From Mactromeris polynyma (Eukaryota > Mollusca > Bivalvia > Venerida > Mactridae), in assembly GCA_032209605.1 (NCBI GenBank), contig JASFXZ010000005.1:28384905-28448904 (forward strand): DNA of 64,000 nucleotides, written 5' to 3'. The position numbers and the translations under genes are program-made. The notes under the pieces are model-generated. The model ran no database searches and was not told the origin of the DNA. It saw only the letters and a program-made list of their open reading frames with translations. Positions within the stretch are counted from its first letter, which is position 1; every line of letters starts with the position of its first letter. Shown here in pieces: positions 1 to 33,006 of this stretch.

Positions 1-572
1 GAACAATGTCACGTTTCCGATAATAAGAATAATGCCTTTATCGTGATCAAGATATTTTTGGCAAACATAAGTGGACACTTACTGGTATGTGTGAAATGTA
101 TACCTGCCAAACACACGAGAACAGTGGCAGCAATGTTTGTATTTAACCAACGCCTAGTGAAGTAACTTTTGCATTTGACTAACATTATGGACTACCTGAG
201 AAAACATTTTATGTGCTAATTAAGTCTTGCAAATATAAACATAAATCAAAAGAGCATGCGGCCACACCATCACGTCGTAATAAACAACATCGACGCAATT
301 GGTACATCAATTAATTTCCAAGTATTCTAGATTGTGATCGATGTCCATCGGATACAAACTTCACAACAACGACGAAACTGATTGAACAACATTTGTCGAT
401 AAATTCCCTTTCAGAAGCTCGTTAAACACAAACGTATTTTCAATGGCAAAACATTTATTTGCAACATTTCCTCAAATGATAAGGCATGTTTAGATTCATC
501 ATTACAAACATACCCTCAGTAAAACCAAACTTCCTCCGTGAAAGAAAAATGTATTTTTGTTGTTTATTTCAG
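1..572 (+). other. intron of the mosaic gene (no exon seen)
   Basis: AT-rich sequence upstream of the first recognisable exon of the mosaic gene. That exon begins in phase 1 after a TTTATTTCAG acceptor, so at least one more coding exon lies upstream, outside the window or unrecognised here. No start codon with a signal peptide is visible, so the gene is 5'-partial. Confidence 0.6.
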
Positions 573-22202
<21,630 letters not shown>

Positions 22203-22311
22203 CATTCTACGTGTGTACATAAAATGGTCCAAAAGTAAAGTAGTCAAAACAGCCAAACCGCAATGGATTGTTTTTTGAGTTTCTTAACTATATTTTGACA
22301 AAGTAATCTGA

Positions 22312-22317
22312 AATAAA
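22312..22317 (+). terminator. Polyadenylation signal of the mosaic gene
   Basis: A canonical AATAAA lies 110 nt after the stop codon at 22202, giving a short 3' UTR. No earlier AATAAA is seen after the stop. Confidence 0.6.
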
Positions 22318-22845
22318 ACCGATTGTGACTTCACGACATTTTTTCGACAGTTTTATTCATTTTGAAAAGAATGTTAGAACTTTCTAAACCCATACTCAAA
22401 AGATATATCCAGTACTTTTGAAAAGAAATTCAGCATTTTTGACCAGTATATGTTGATTATGTTCTGTATATATATATGTCAGTCACAATACAACAACATC
22501 AGATACGAGCGAAATATCTTGACGATGTTTTAATGCTTGAAGTACCCAACTTTATACATAATAATCATAAACAGGAGGACAAAAAATGAAATAATATAAC
22601 GTGCAACAAGAATCGATGTTAACTAGCGTCATGTAAAGTATTACTGAAAACAATCCTTATAAGTAAAATGGGACAAGCCATCATCAATTGTAGTGAAACA
22701 TTCTGGTTACAGCCTACTTGATTTCTAAAAAAGACCACACGTATACATTTAAAATTTTCAAACGTCGTTAGGTGTTTCCAAAGAATTTGGGTACACTCTG
22801 ATAGGTCGGCTTCTTTTAAATGAGACTCATAAAGACTAACCCGCG
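22318..22845. other. Convergent intergenic spacer
   Basis: AT-rich sequence between the polyadenylation signal of the plus-strand mosaic gene and the minus-strand phosphatase remnant. No gene or recognisable repeat is seen. Confidence 0.5.
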
Positions 22846-23027
22846 TTATGTCTTCCAAGATTTGTATGGTCCTATATAAGCGGAGTAGGCCATCACGTAG
22901 GCGATGTTGCTTTGCTCTTGGATGTCATTCATAAGATGAGACATAGGACCTGTGGCGTATACAGCGACGTCTTCCCCAGAATGGGTTCCAGAATTCAGTG
23001 GTATTCCGGAAAGAAATTGGAGAAAGC
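22846..23027 (-). pseudogene. Alkaline phosphatase C-terminal exon
   Basis: Minus strand, reading GFLQFLSGIPLNSGTHSGED, then VAVYATGPMSHL, EQSNIAYVMAY and IGPY. It matches the family's PL.S.TH.GEDVAV(F/Y)A.GPM.HL...QEQ..IAHVMAY region, with the Zn-ligand His in SGTHSGEDV retained. It starts in phase with the donor at 23974. It stops at TAA (22846-22848) just after GPYKSWKT, with no GPI signal. The acceptor is AACAAG. Confidence 0.75.
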
Positions 23028-23973
23028 CTTGTTTTTTAAAAAAATAATACAATTTTGATTTAATGCAACAAACCTAAATACATTGGGATTCATTACCTAT
23101 TTGTTTGTGATTAATGTTAATACCCATGTATGTGTTGTTTAAGCAAGCATTAAAACAGGAAAAAAACTGGAAATAGCAAACTCCCATAAGGATTACATCA
23201 TTTATTAGAAAGTGTATAAATAACCATACCGGGTTAATAAATTCGTACTGAGTTGCTATAAAAGTGTGCTATGTATTGTTAAGGCAAAGAACCTTCTTAA
23301 TTCCGAATCTTAACATAACCTTGTCAAAGTAAACATATTTCTGGAACTCGTATACATGTAATTTTCTGCAACTTATGACAACATTTAGTCAAAATATAGT
23401 ATATCGTTGGAAACATACTCCCACAACTTAATTCCACATCGCTAAGGAAATTCGAACATGAGCTTGCAATATATCGAAAGGTGTATGGTATACCTTTGCC
23501 TGTGTGACAAAATACTGAACACAGATAAACACCTCTAAACAAAATAGATATCGTCAATTCTTAAAGCACTTTCACTTTTTGGATACACATTTAGTTGTTT
23601 CAAATATGTAGTTGTGTCATTTGAGTAAATTGAATGGTCAGACCAACTTCTACGTTTATATGCATTAACATATTTTAATTCCATGACAAAACCTGTAATA
23701 GTGACCACAAAGTTCATTTTCAGAATTTTACTATTTCTTACAAATATATGTTTCAACTTTCATGTAAAACCAAAAGCATTAAAATCGGACGTCTCATTTT
23801 ATTATTATAGCAATTTCAATATTAAGAACAAAATAAAATAGTAAGCTACGGACTGATGATGTACATTTTGTAACGTCAGAATAATCATAATTCTTAAAAT
23901 GATCTTGATTGGGAAATACTAGGCGTCATAACCAACGTCACTAATACAGGTTTTTTCACTATAAATGCCATAC

Positions 23974-24057
23974 CAGTGTCTACACCCGTGAGGTTTTGCC
24001 GGGGTTCCTTGTAGCCAGGACCATTGGCATACTGCAACACTGTCATGTCAATTTTGC
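23974..24057 (-). pseudogene. Alkaline phosphatase exon (YANGPGYKEPR region)
   Basis: An 84-nt minus-strand exon reading KIDMTVLQYANGPGYKEPRQ then NLTGVDT. This is the conserved L.Y.NGPGY segment downstream of the family's TADHSH motif. Acceptor TTTGATAG, donor GTATGG. It joins the 23027 exon in frame, but needs one more nucleotide than the 24694 donor supplies, so the upstream junction is out of frame as drawn. Confidence 0.72.
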
Positions 24058-24693
24058 CTATCAAAGAACACATTAAAAGTAGATTACATATACGTGCAGA
24101 CAGTGAATAAATGAAAGAACCAAGATGGTATTGCAATTGTTTTGTTTTAATGATGGTATTCAATGTAATTCCATACGTATGACTGCCAGGGTGAACATTG
24201 AGGGTTTATTCCTTACTAACAGTGAGGATCGAGGCTTCTTTTGTTCTGTTTTGTACATGATTTTTACGTTATCACCTACTGAAGAGTTAAGTTTAAAGAG
24301 AGCAAAACCACCTTAATCATAAAAAATAGAACGTCAGTTGTCTTTAATAATTGTTCAGGCATTTCCAATAATTACAAGTTCTCCTATATGACCAAAGGCC
24401 GTGGATAACTGAATCTAGATCATGTCGATACGGAGAACATATGACTTGCTTGCCTTCCTCCAGTATGCCAAATACACGACATTCATGACATTCCCATCGG
24501 ACTTTTGAAACATTGTTCGATGCAATATTGTTATTCAATCAACACTGGTTGGCATACAATTACTATAATGCCATTAGAATGGAAGCGTATAAGTAGCATG
24601 CTTTTGGGAGAGGGACGATTCACTCTCTACCGGTGAAGACAAAATTTAAAAAAAGCCACCATGATATTATCAAAGTCCAAAATTTAAGCATAC

Positions 24694-24813
24694 CAAGATA
24701 TTCGAACCCCTCGACGGATTACCCATACTATCAAACCCATGCGAGTCATCGGCAGTTACTATCACCAATGTGTCATGTGGAGGATTTTTATATTTCGTTT
24801 TGATTTCGAACAT
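24694..24813 (-). pseudogene. Alkaline phosphatase metal-site exon with His-to-Asp change
   Basis: Minus strand reads MFEIKTKYKNPPHDTLVIVT followed by ADDSHGFDSMGNPSRGSNIL. The family motif is (V/I)VTADHSH, in which Asp and the first His bind zinc; here it is ADDSH, a one-base CAC-to-GAC change. There is no AG just upstream of the first codon (the sequence is CATCTG) and an in-frame TAA follows at 24820-24822. With the phase mismatch at the other end, this argues for a decayed exon. Confidence 0.72.
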
Positions 24814-25560
24814 CAGATGTTATTTTCTTACGTTTTCAGTACGTTTCCATACGTGTTTCTTGCCAAATCGCCGATGAAAGTAAGGTTATTTGAAGACACT
24901 AATTAGTAAAATGTCTTATTTTTTTGCAAAACACATCGAATAAAATGCATCATAATTATGTTCTTCGGCAAGCATATCGATCTGTATCTGTTATTAATTA
25001 CACAAAATGTCATGCTGCTTTAAATGATAAACAGTGTTAATGAGCCTGTACTGTTGTTGATAATGTGTTTTTTACTTGTCGATATATTGTCGGATATTGA
25101 GACAGCTTGTCCGCTCAACTCAATCATTTTCTACAATTTCTTATCCATAACGTCACTTTAGTAGTTTCAGTAATGCATGAACATTCATATAATATTCTCT
25201 ATTTATTTAACATACTATGTCGTCACTGCTGTTTTCCTTGGGTATAAAACGTATTTTATGCAATAGCTGAGTTATGTACACAGTGATTAAGGGTCAAATA
25301 AGGTCCAATGTCCAATTGTATCAAAACCGCAAAATTGCAACATATATTTGTATATGAAACGATTTTTAACACTCGTTGGTTGATGATTTACGCTAGTTTT
25401 AGTTTCGTCGTCGAAAATACAGTATAAAGGACACCATATCTTGTTTATAAACTACGTATTGTTTGACCTTGTCGCAAATGCCGTAAATTGCCATGCGTGC
25501 TACACATATTCATCTGAGAAGATACATTGATGACGTCAAACATAACTACAACTAATTATA

Positions 25561-25797
25561 TTTGAACGCCGCTGTATGATTGCCAACCTTTTCTTTAAGT
25601 GACGTCATTTTCAGAAAACGTCACATTTGACGGCACCATGTACTAATATAAAGCAATATTTGACCCATATGGCAATATGAAAACGAAGTGACCATATGGA
25701 GTAAATACTGTTTCCTGTTTGTAAATAGTGACATCACATGTTGCGTTTTCTTGAAATGAAGTCACTTACGGAAGAAGTTGGAAATCCAATAGCAACC
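25561..25797 (+). mobile_element. CRE/M-box palindromic MITE, copy E
   Basis: Starts GAACGCCGCTG and ends near CCAATAGCAAC. TGACGTCA is present in the left arm, but the palindrome is degraded to ACGTCACATTTGACGG. It lies between the phosphatase pieces. Confidence 0.7.
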
Positions 25798-26340
25798 ATT
25801 GATTGTTGTGTGATATAAAATATAAAACGAACGTGACGTTGTCACGCAAAGTTTCGTGGCTGCCTACAATTTGTTTCTGTATTAAAACAGATGTTTTATG
25901 GTGGAAATGAAATAACTTAGGCGATTTGAGAAACTTTAAGGCTGGCGATATATATTTATATATAAATATTCATTTTTTGATCACATATTTATCAGCCGGC
26001 TAAGCAATATATTCTCTTATTGTAGTGTTTGGTCAACATTTCATTATCGGTTAAAGATTTATTATGCCCATTGTTTTGTTCATTTGTTTGCCAAAATGAA
26101 CATGAACTATATACTTAAGATATTTAAAACTTCAATAAATATGCATTATCATAGAATACATTTACAATGCATTTCTCTGTATTTGTCGAAAAAAAGAAGA
26201 CGTTTGTTTATCATAAAAAAAACCTTCGATTTTTTTACCAAGCTTTTTTTACTAGTTTTGTCTGTTAGTAATATTATTAAACATGATTTGATTTAGACGG
26301 TTATACATGAAATTGTTTCGTATTAATGATTTTTTAGAAT

Positions 26341-27460
26341 ATGGCCCGTATTCAAAAACCTACACTCCACTCATACTCCACTCGGCTCGAGTGTAGCTGG
26401 AGTGAATGTCGAGTCAGTGTCGGTCAAGTGAAGATTTGGTATTCACAGACCATACTTACACTCACACTCCACTTACTGGAGTAGCTAACGGTCGATGTAG
26501 ACGTAGTTTTCACGGTCTAATGATTGAAATAATTGCGGTATAATTTTGTTTATATATGAATTTACCAATGAAATAAAACGATGTTTTATAAGACATATTT
26601 ATTCTACATTTTAAATGAATATTGAATATCCTGCTCATACGGATTTAAACTACATTGTCAATATCTGATTTAATTTTTGACAAAATCCTTGTTTGCGATT
26701 AGAATATTGACGACATTTTCTTATAAACGTAATACATGGGTTAGTTATTTATGTTTACTAACACAACTTTGAAACTTATTATAATAGATTAAATTGATGC
26801 ATAACAATTTTTAGCGACTAAATTGCAATCTATTCAAACATGTAAAACAATAATTGCTTGAGTGATAAAAGTCAGTTTTTTTTGTAATTAGAACAACACA
26901 TTAACACCAAAGCATGATCGCATTGTATTATTTCTAATGAAATTTATCGAACCTAATTCAGTTTATTTAACGAAATCTTCATCTCTGTTTTAATGAACCA
27001 ACTCGTTTTCACTTTCGGAAACAATTAACAGATATGCCGACTAAAATTATTGTAGAAATGGAAATGATTCGGCGAATGTTACAATAGACGAATATTGTTT
27101 GAAACACTATTGTAGAAACAATACTTACATAAACATTAATAAAGCGACAAAGAATAAAAGGCCACCTGTCTTATGTAACATATGTTAATCTTGATTATTT
27201 ACATCGTTCACGAAGACTGACTTTTCAGAACTGATACGACCCATTCAAACTAACAATTACTAGTTGTATGCCTCTGAATAGTTATGTTGCCAATACATTG
27301 ATCAAGACGGACATATATGGTCCTTTAATTCTCAAGTTAATACTATATATTTGCTTAATATAACACGAGTATACCAAATCGGTATTCAGAAACGACACTC
27401 GAGAGTGTACTCCAGCTATCCTAACCTTTGCGAACACCAATTTATAGTTAGTGCGTTGTC
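26341..27460. repeat. Possible element bounded by CCCGTATTCA / CGGTATTCAG motifs
   Basis: CCCGTATTCAAAAACCTACACTCC at the left is echoed by CGGTATTCAGAAACGACACTC near 27381, and both are followed by GAGTGTA/CTCGAG-rich text. Ends are in direct rather than inverted orientation, so classification is uncertain. The interior is AT-rich and non-coding. Confidence 0.25.
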
Positions 27461-27588
27461 ACACTTTGGTGACTCCGGTCGGCCATCAAAAGTTTGCACT
27501 TCAGTCATTGCGCGGTATTATTAAGTTTTAGAACGCAATAATGCATCAGTCAACGGATGACTGACACAGTCCGAGTGTAAATGAATAT

Positions 27589-27789
27589 CGCATTTCCAGA
27601 AAATGTCACATGTGACGTCACAATGTACTGACAGTAAGCAATATTTGCCCCATATGGCAAAACGAAAACAAAGTGACCATATGTAGTAAAAAATGTTTTC
27701 TGCTTGCAAATAGTGACATCATATGTTGCGTTTGTTTTTAAATGACGTCACTTATAAAAGAGGTTGGACATCCCATAGCAACGCCCAAA
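27589..27789 (+). mobile_element. CRE/M-box palindromic MITE, copy F (5'-truncated)
   Basis: Starts inside the left arm at CATTTCCAGAAAATGTCACA and runs to CATAGCAACGCCCAA. It keeps TCACATGTGACGTCAC and a second TGACGTCA in the right arm. Confidence 0.7.
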
Positions 27790-27829
27790 TACTAATATCC
27801 CAGTTGTGTTTGTGTACAGGCTTTTAGTC

Positions 27830-28010
27830 ACATAAACAGCCATTGCCATGCAGTGACTGCTGCAGCTATTTGGGTAGAGGCAAAACTCCTGGCGGACACG
27901 TAAGCCCGTTTGAACCCGCAGTAGAGATGGGTAAGTGATTTGAGGTCTGCGACCATTACCGGCCGTCCACGGAGGCCCGGTGACAGTTGTGTAGGTAATA
28001 ATGACAACAA
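27830..28010 (-). mobile_element. tRNA-derived SINE, minus orientation
   Basis: On the minus strand: GGACGGCCGGTAATGGTCGC, GACCTCAAATCACTTACCC, a B-box-like GCGGGTTCAAACG, then a tail with GCAGTCACTGC and TTTATGTGACTAAAAGCC. The order matches the copies at 19205 and 34915. Confidence 0.6.
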
Positions 28011-28450
28011 AATTGGTGCATTATTATTAAGGATGTCAGCGGTTAACCGATTAACCTGTTTACCGTTATAACGCCCGATTATCGGTTTGTAAAATTATTA
28101 ACCGGTCAATCGAAATAAACTCAAATCAAGTACATTGATTATTATATAATATTAACTAAAATATTGCTAGCGTTGATATTATGTATCATGTTTCAGATAA
28201 AATTTCTCATTGACAAAATATGGTCATACTTGCAGTCAGAGGCAACACTTTTCGAATAAGTCAACACCGATTAGGTGTGGAAGAAAAATGATGACATGAC
28301 GCATAACTAACATTTGACACCTTTATGACACTTTCACATATAGTTGATTAAGTTGGATACATTTCAATTAAGCTTATGCCTGTTTTCTAGTTGACTAGTT
28401 GACTTCATTTGAACATATGAATAGAAAAACATGAATATTTCATAAAGAAT

Positions 28451-28847
28451 GTGTGAACAACAGCTGGCACATATGTCTAGGTACATTTATATATATCATT
28501 CGTGTATTAAATTTCATTTAACGATAAATGTCTGAGTTCTCGATCGACTAACCCTTCGATAGAAAGAATAGAATATCCCCATCCATACATATTTTATAAT
28601 TGTTGGTATGATGCCAAAGTGAACTAACCCACATTTGCATGACCATTTGATTATCTACTCCTTGTTACTCTTCAAAAAGGGATTTTTATTTTGGTCTAGT
28701 TTCCAGCATTCTAAGACGGCTATAGCAGGAGATTTTGAACGGGGGAACTAACCCACATCTACTATGTGTCCTTTAAACGTAACCAAGCCTGACTGAACTA
28801 GCAACCAGAAGTTCACTTTGGCATTACTTTAAGTTTTGAAGTGAAGT
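28451..28847 (+). repeat. Left arm of inverted-repeat element 1
   Basis: About 397 bp that is the near-complete inverse of 30341-30736. Landmarks are GTGTGAACAACAGCTGGCAC at the outer end and CAAAGTGAACTAACCCACAT within. Confidence 0.85.
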
Positions 28848-29078
28848 ATACTCGTACATGCCATAATGAAATAAAGTCAAACTATCCTACAAAATCCTTC
28901 TTTTAAAACTGCAAATAAATATAATTTGAAACTAAATAACAATTCATTGCTACATCATCAAATAACAGCATGAATACTTAATATGTTGTCTAGACATTAT
29001 CGTCTTTATACTTTAGTCAATTTTCTAAAAATGACGTATGTGAGTTTTAATTCACTTTGCCATCATACCACCAATTAC

Positions 29079-29299
29079 CTTGGACAAAGCGACATCTTCA
29101 AACTCTTCGAAGCTTAGATAGGTTTCCTCTCCTGGTAGACCGCTCTGTTGGCCTTTTAAAATTCTCGCAGCCGTTACTGTGGAAACACCCATTCCATCCC
29201 AAATGCAAATTATCATATTTTTAGTCACATTTAAATTACGTGTTCTTGCCGTCTGTTTGTCTATTGCGTCAATTCCCCTATCAACCCATGTCGAAGCAT
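29079..29299 (-). pseudogene. Alkaline phosphatase N-terminal exon
   Basis: A 221-nt minus-strand exon, phase 1 to 0, acceptor GCATTTCAG, donor GTAATT. It reads [16 protein letters not shown], then [28 protein letters not shown] and [18 protein letters not shown]. The (I/L)[18 protein letters not shown] motif is diagnostic; the metal-binding Asp is kept, though the preceding Gly is Trp. The exon is clean and could be functional alone. The exons that should follow it, including the one with the nucleophile serine, are not found between here and 24813, so it is labelled a remnant. Confidence 0.72.
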
Positions 29300-29326
29300 C
29301 TGAAATGCGGATCAAATTTTTTCTAA

Positions 29327-29628
29327 AGCGCGGTTTCCATTTGCGCGCAAACGCGCATCCGTTTTTATATTCGCATCCATACTGCGGAAGGAGAGATTCG
29401 ATTTCTACGTATTTTCTTATTTTTACGCCCGCAAATTTGCTTCCTTTTCAAATGATCTGTTTTGTAGATTTCTGCAAATGCTCCGCATCCGTGAAAAACC
29501 GCGCAATGTGCGATTTGATACGGATGCGTATGCGGAACGGACACATTGAATCGACCCCTTCTATTTTCTCTTTGGGCAATTATCTTAACACTCGGATGGG
29601 CGTTTGTGCGCAAATGGAAAACGGGCCT
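29327..29628. mobile_element. Harbinger-like MITE with TAA target duplication
   Basis: 302 bp flanked by TAA (29324-29326 and 29629-29631). Ends: GGTTTCCATTTGCGCGCAAA on the left and its imperfect inverse TTTGTGCGCAAATGGAAAAC on the right. A three-base TWA duplication suggests PIF/Harbinger. The Arg/His-rich open frames inside are incidental. Confidence 0.72.
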
Positions 29629-30009
29629 TAATTAGGAAATCTTGAAATCTTGTTAAAAGTTCAAGCTTGAAATGTTAACGTGTTTATTCTTTTATTGATT
29701 CAGACATTGCTTTTAATAATTTTGAGAATGTTGGAATTAAATTACGAGCACTGTGAATATTCATAATGAGTACCTTGAAATCATTAAACCTGAAATTTAC
29801 GCAATACGGAGTATGTGAACAGTTCACGCTGAAAAGAAGACAAAGCAGAACTTGCACATTGGATAGAAAAGAAGTTCAAATGAAAGTTCAAGACAGAAAA
29901 GCGGATCTTAAAGCATCACAATAAAAATAGCACAAAACAACGCAAAACAAAACAACATAACTAACCGAAAAAATGAACAACCCATACAAACGTAACGTAA
30001 AATTAAGCG

Positions 30010-30335
30010 AGAAAATCGCAAAAAACACTCATCGAAAAGACCGCCTATATAGAGCTACACAACGCAAATTAAAGCAAGAAAACCACTCACTGAAACCAGA
30101 GAGACCGCCTATGTACACGACGTACAACAACGCAAGAAATCGCAAGAAATCGCAACAAAACTCATCGAAAATAGAAAGACCGCCTATATACACAACGCAC
30201 AACAAAGCAATATATCGCAACAAAACTCATCGAAAATAGAAAGACCGCCTACATATACAACGAACAACAAAGCAAGAAATCGCAACAAAACTCATCGAAA
30301 TTATAAAGACCGCCTATATACACAACGCGCAACAA
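30010..30335. repeat. 66-bp minisatellite
   Basis: About five imperfect copies built on AAGACCGCCTATATACACAA and CGCAACAAAACTCATCG. The period is near 66 bp (22 codons), so one frame stays open as RPPIYTTHNKA-type repeats. This is likely an effect of the period, not a gene. Confidence 0.75.
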
Positions 30336-30340
30336 AAAGC

Positions 30341-30736
30341 ACTTCACTTCAAAACTTAAAGTAATGCCAAAGTGAACTTCTGGTTGCTAGTTCAGTCAGG
30401 TTTAGTTACGTGAAAGGACCCATAGTAGATGTGGGTTAGTTCACCCATTCAACATATCCTGCTATAACCGTTTTAGAAACCTGGAAACTAGACCAAAATA
30501 AAAATCCCCTTTTGAAGAGTAACAAGGAGTAGATAATCCAATCGTCATGCAAATGTGGGTTAGTTCACTTTGACATCATACCAAGCATTATAAAATATGT
30601 ATGGATGGGAATATTCTATTGTTTCTATCGAAGGGTTAGTCGAACGAGAACTCAGACATTTATCTTTAAATGAAATTTAATACACAAAAGATATATATAC
30701 ATGTACCTAGACATATGTGCCAGCTGTTGTTCACAC
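30341..30736 (-). repeat. Right arm of inverted-repeat element 1
   Basis: Inverse of 28451-28847, from ACTTCACTTCAAAACTTAAA to CAGCTGTTGTTCACAC. The arms differ by scattered substitutions and small gaps. Confidence 0.85.
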
Positions 30737-30869
30737 GTAATCGCCTTTGCATTTTAATGAGCTGTTTACGTACGTGGTTTTGAAATAAGTCAAGACAAAC
30801 TAATGACATCCATCAATGCAAATGTACCAGATGTTAGGAACACATAATCACTAGTTTCTTCTTAATGAA

Positions 30870-33006
30870 TTGCACGAAAGTATCTCGCAAATCTCACGAA
30901 ATGTTCCCGCGATAGTGAGCCACGACATGTTTGTCATGCGACTGTCCTACGACAGACATGTGACATTACCACGAAATGGTCTACCTTTTCTGTCTGTTTC
31001 TGTCGTGCAAGCATCTAAAATTTAATTTGACCACATGTCTTACGAGATTTAACCACGACAGAAAAATGCATATTTCGTACGACAAACTTATCGTGGGTTT
31101 CATTGTGACTGAGGCCTAAACATGAAATGAGTTCTTAACTTTAGTCATGAAAAAGCGTTTGTAAGAAGAAACTATGTTAATATTTCGGATGTAGTAGAAC
31201 ATTAAATCAGCATGATTCGAAAAGATAATCATTTATATCGAAAATATTTAAGTCACAGCGCTTCAAATTAACACATTGGTATGTATCTTAGATGAGTCGT
31301 TTCAATGTTTATGGAATATCAGTGATATAGTGGTCTACTATCCTAAAACCAATACAGGCGGGCCATGAGACCATGACTGCAATGGAAGATGATTGTATTG
31401 TGATGATCGCATTTTATATACGTCATTTATTGTATCGAAAGACCGTGGATATGAAATACTACCTCATACAAAAAGGCCAATATCAAAATCAATAAATATT
31501 CAACCGTTCAATCAACATTTAGTACTTGTATCCATTACAGTCAACTTGAACTTGAACAAAACAGACTTAATTTACCAACAGATACCTGCGGACCTACTTA
31601 ATGTTAATGTTGCTGCTTTTGTCATCACTAAGACTGAGATAACATAAACTATTGATGGACTTGCCTTTATTATTGCGCACACATAAGGAAAGATCGATTG
31701 CCTAACAGAGCTTGTGCATTTGATGATTTGTCTAGACTTATCTTACAAGATATTCAAAATGGAAGACTTAAATGTTATGCGTTTAGTATGTCGCCCATCC
31801 AGCTGAGTTTGGTCAAAATGTGTGTAAATGTATCTTACCTATTCTCCTTAGTTGACCTTCATGATCGGCCAGGTAATTCCATGTGGACTTGCATCCTTGC
31901 GTGCTTGTCCTTGCACCTTCTAAAATGCTTGATTTTTATGGACCTTTTATCACCGGGTATGTGTGGGGACACATTGTCGTATATATGTGGCGTTCCTTGT
32001 AATAACTTATTATTTCTTATACAAAGCCTGTGCTTCAGTTGACAAATAGTAGAGACAGCATTCAATATTCAAAATAACGAATTATAAAGCAATTAAGGCT
32101 GATCAGAAAGAGCAGAAATCATGTCAACATTTCTTTTCATCATTATTTCTCTCAACATTGTCAATTCCGTTACAATGAAATAGGGTAATGTTTGGTTTGG
32201 CTTATACGCACAATGTATTTCCGAACACAACAATTATCGGATTTAAGTTTTTTAACAAACAATGTAAATGCAAGTATTATCATTCCAATGGGTCAATTCA
32301 GTTGCAAATCTCATTCATGGTACGCCATGCTAAAAACATTACAAGATATTAGGTTTGGATAAACATGGGGAGATGATAACAAAAAAGACAAGGTACGATC
32401 AAATAAGGGAATGGGGTAACGTAATATTTACCTAGAAGTTAAAGGCAAATAATATTCACATGACGATTTACAGCATTAGAACTGTCAGTAAAAAACTGGG
32501 GTATTATATCGATTTAGCAGTTAGCTAACCTCACATCTTACTACTTAATGGCCATTAAGTTCCCTCATACACGCATAAATCGACTTATGCGGGGGAAACA
32601 CATCCTGTTAATCCTAACGATGTTATGAACAATAACGCAAACAATAAATCAGTAAATATTGAACAGACCAAGTTAACAAGGCGCTTTACGCTGACCGTTC
32701 TCCTTGTAACTAAGATATTTATATCAGAATGCAAGAGAAAACCAAACTCTAGTTAAATATGAGTAAACGGGAAACAAGTAATGTAGACAAAAAAAATGTA
32801 TATCAATTAATGGAGAAACGAAGAGCGCACGTACATGTACTAAATATTGGATAGTTTGTGTTATATGAAACAAAGAGATATATTAAGTTGTTACAGGGAA
32901 CTCAACATTAGACAATGGCTCCCAAAACAGACCCCCAGGGGGAAATTAGTCTACACAGATATCAGGTAGATAGTACTTTGTCACGGATGTTAAATGACGT
33001 AATGTA
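30870..33006 (+). repeat. Left arm of large inverted repeat 2
   Basis: About 2.1 kb inverted against 35296-37570. Matched landmarks include TGTTCCCGCGAT (30901) with ATCGCGGGAACTTTTCG (37507) and GTCACGGATGTTAAATGACG (32980) with CGTCATTTAACATCCGTGAC (35302). It contains a reverse R1 copy and the truncated edge of the MITE seen at 37302. Confidence 0.82.
31800..32045 (-). repeat. R1 copy within left arm
   Basis: Reverse R1: GATCGGCCAGG, CTTGCACCTTCTAAAATGC, CCGGGTATGTGTGGGGACA, TATGTGGCGTTCCTTGTAA. The mirror copy is at 36300-36560. Small open frames here are not genes. Confidence 0.75.

Larger units (their letters stand above)
28451..30736. mobile_element. Inverted-repeat element 1 carrying a phosphatase exon
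   Basis: A 2.3-kb unit with terminal inverted repeats of about 400 bp. The interior contains the alkaline phosphatase N-terminal exon (29079-29299, minus), a TAA-flanked MITE (29327-29628) and a 66-bp minisatellite (about 30010-30335). No transposase frame or clear target duplication is seen. It could be a foldback or Mutator-like element that captured a host exon, or an inverted duplication around that exon. Confidence 0.6.

Noticed and set aside
24344..24538. Minus-strand frame with WECHECRVFG, considered as a further phosphatase exon
   Set aside because: No alkaline phosphatase motif matches and it lies in the wrong place between two blocks that are adjacent in the family.
29365..29631. 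Two overlapping open frames with His/Arg-rich translations
   Set aside because: They lie inside the TAA-flanked MITE, whose inverted ends keep both strands open. No homology or splice context.
31698..32042. 114-codon plus-strand frame resembling a small membrane protein
   Set aside because: It coincides with a reverse R1 copy. The mirrored R1 copy at 36300-36560 gives the same hydrophobic-looking text on the opposite strand, so it is repeat sequence.
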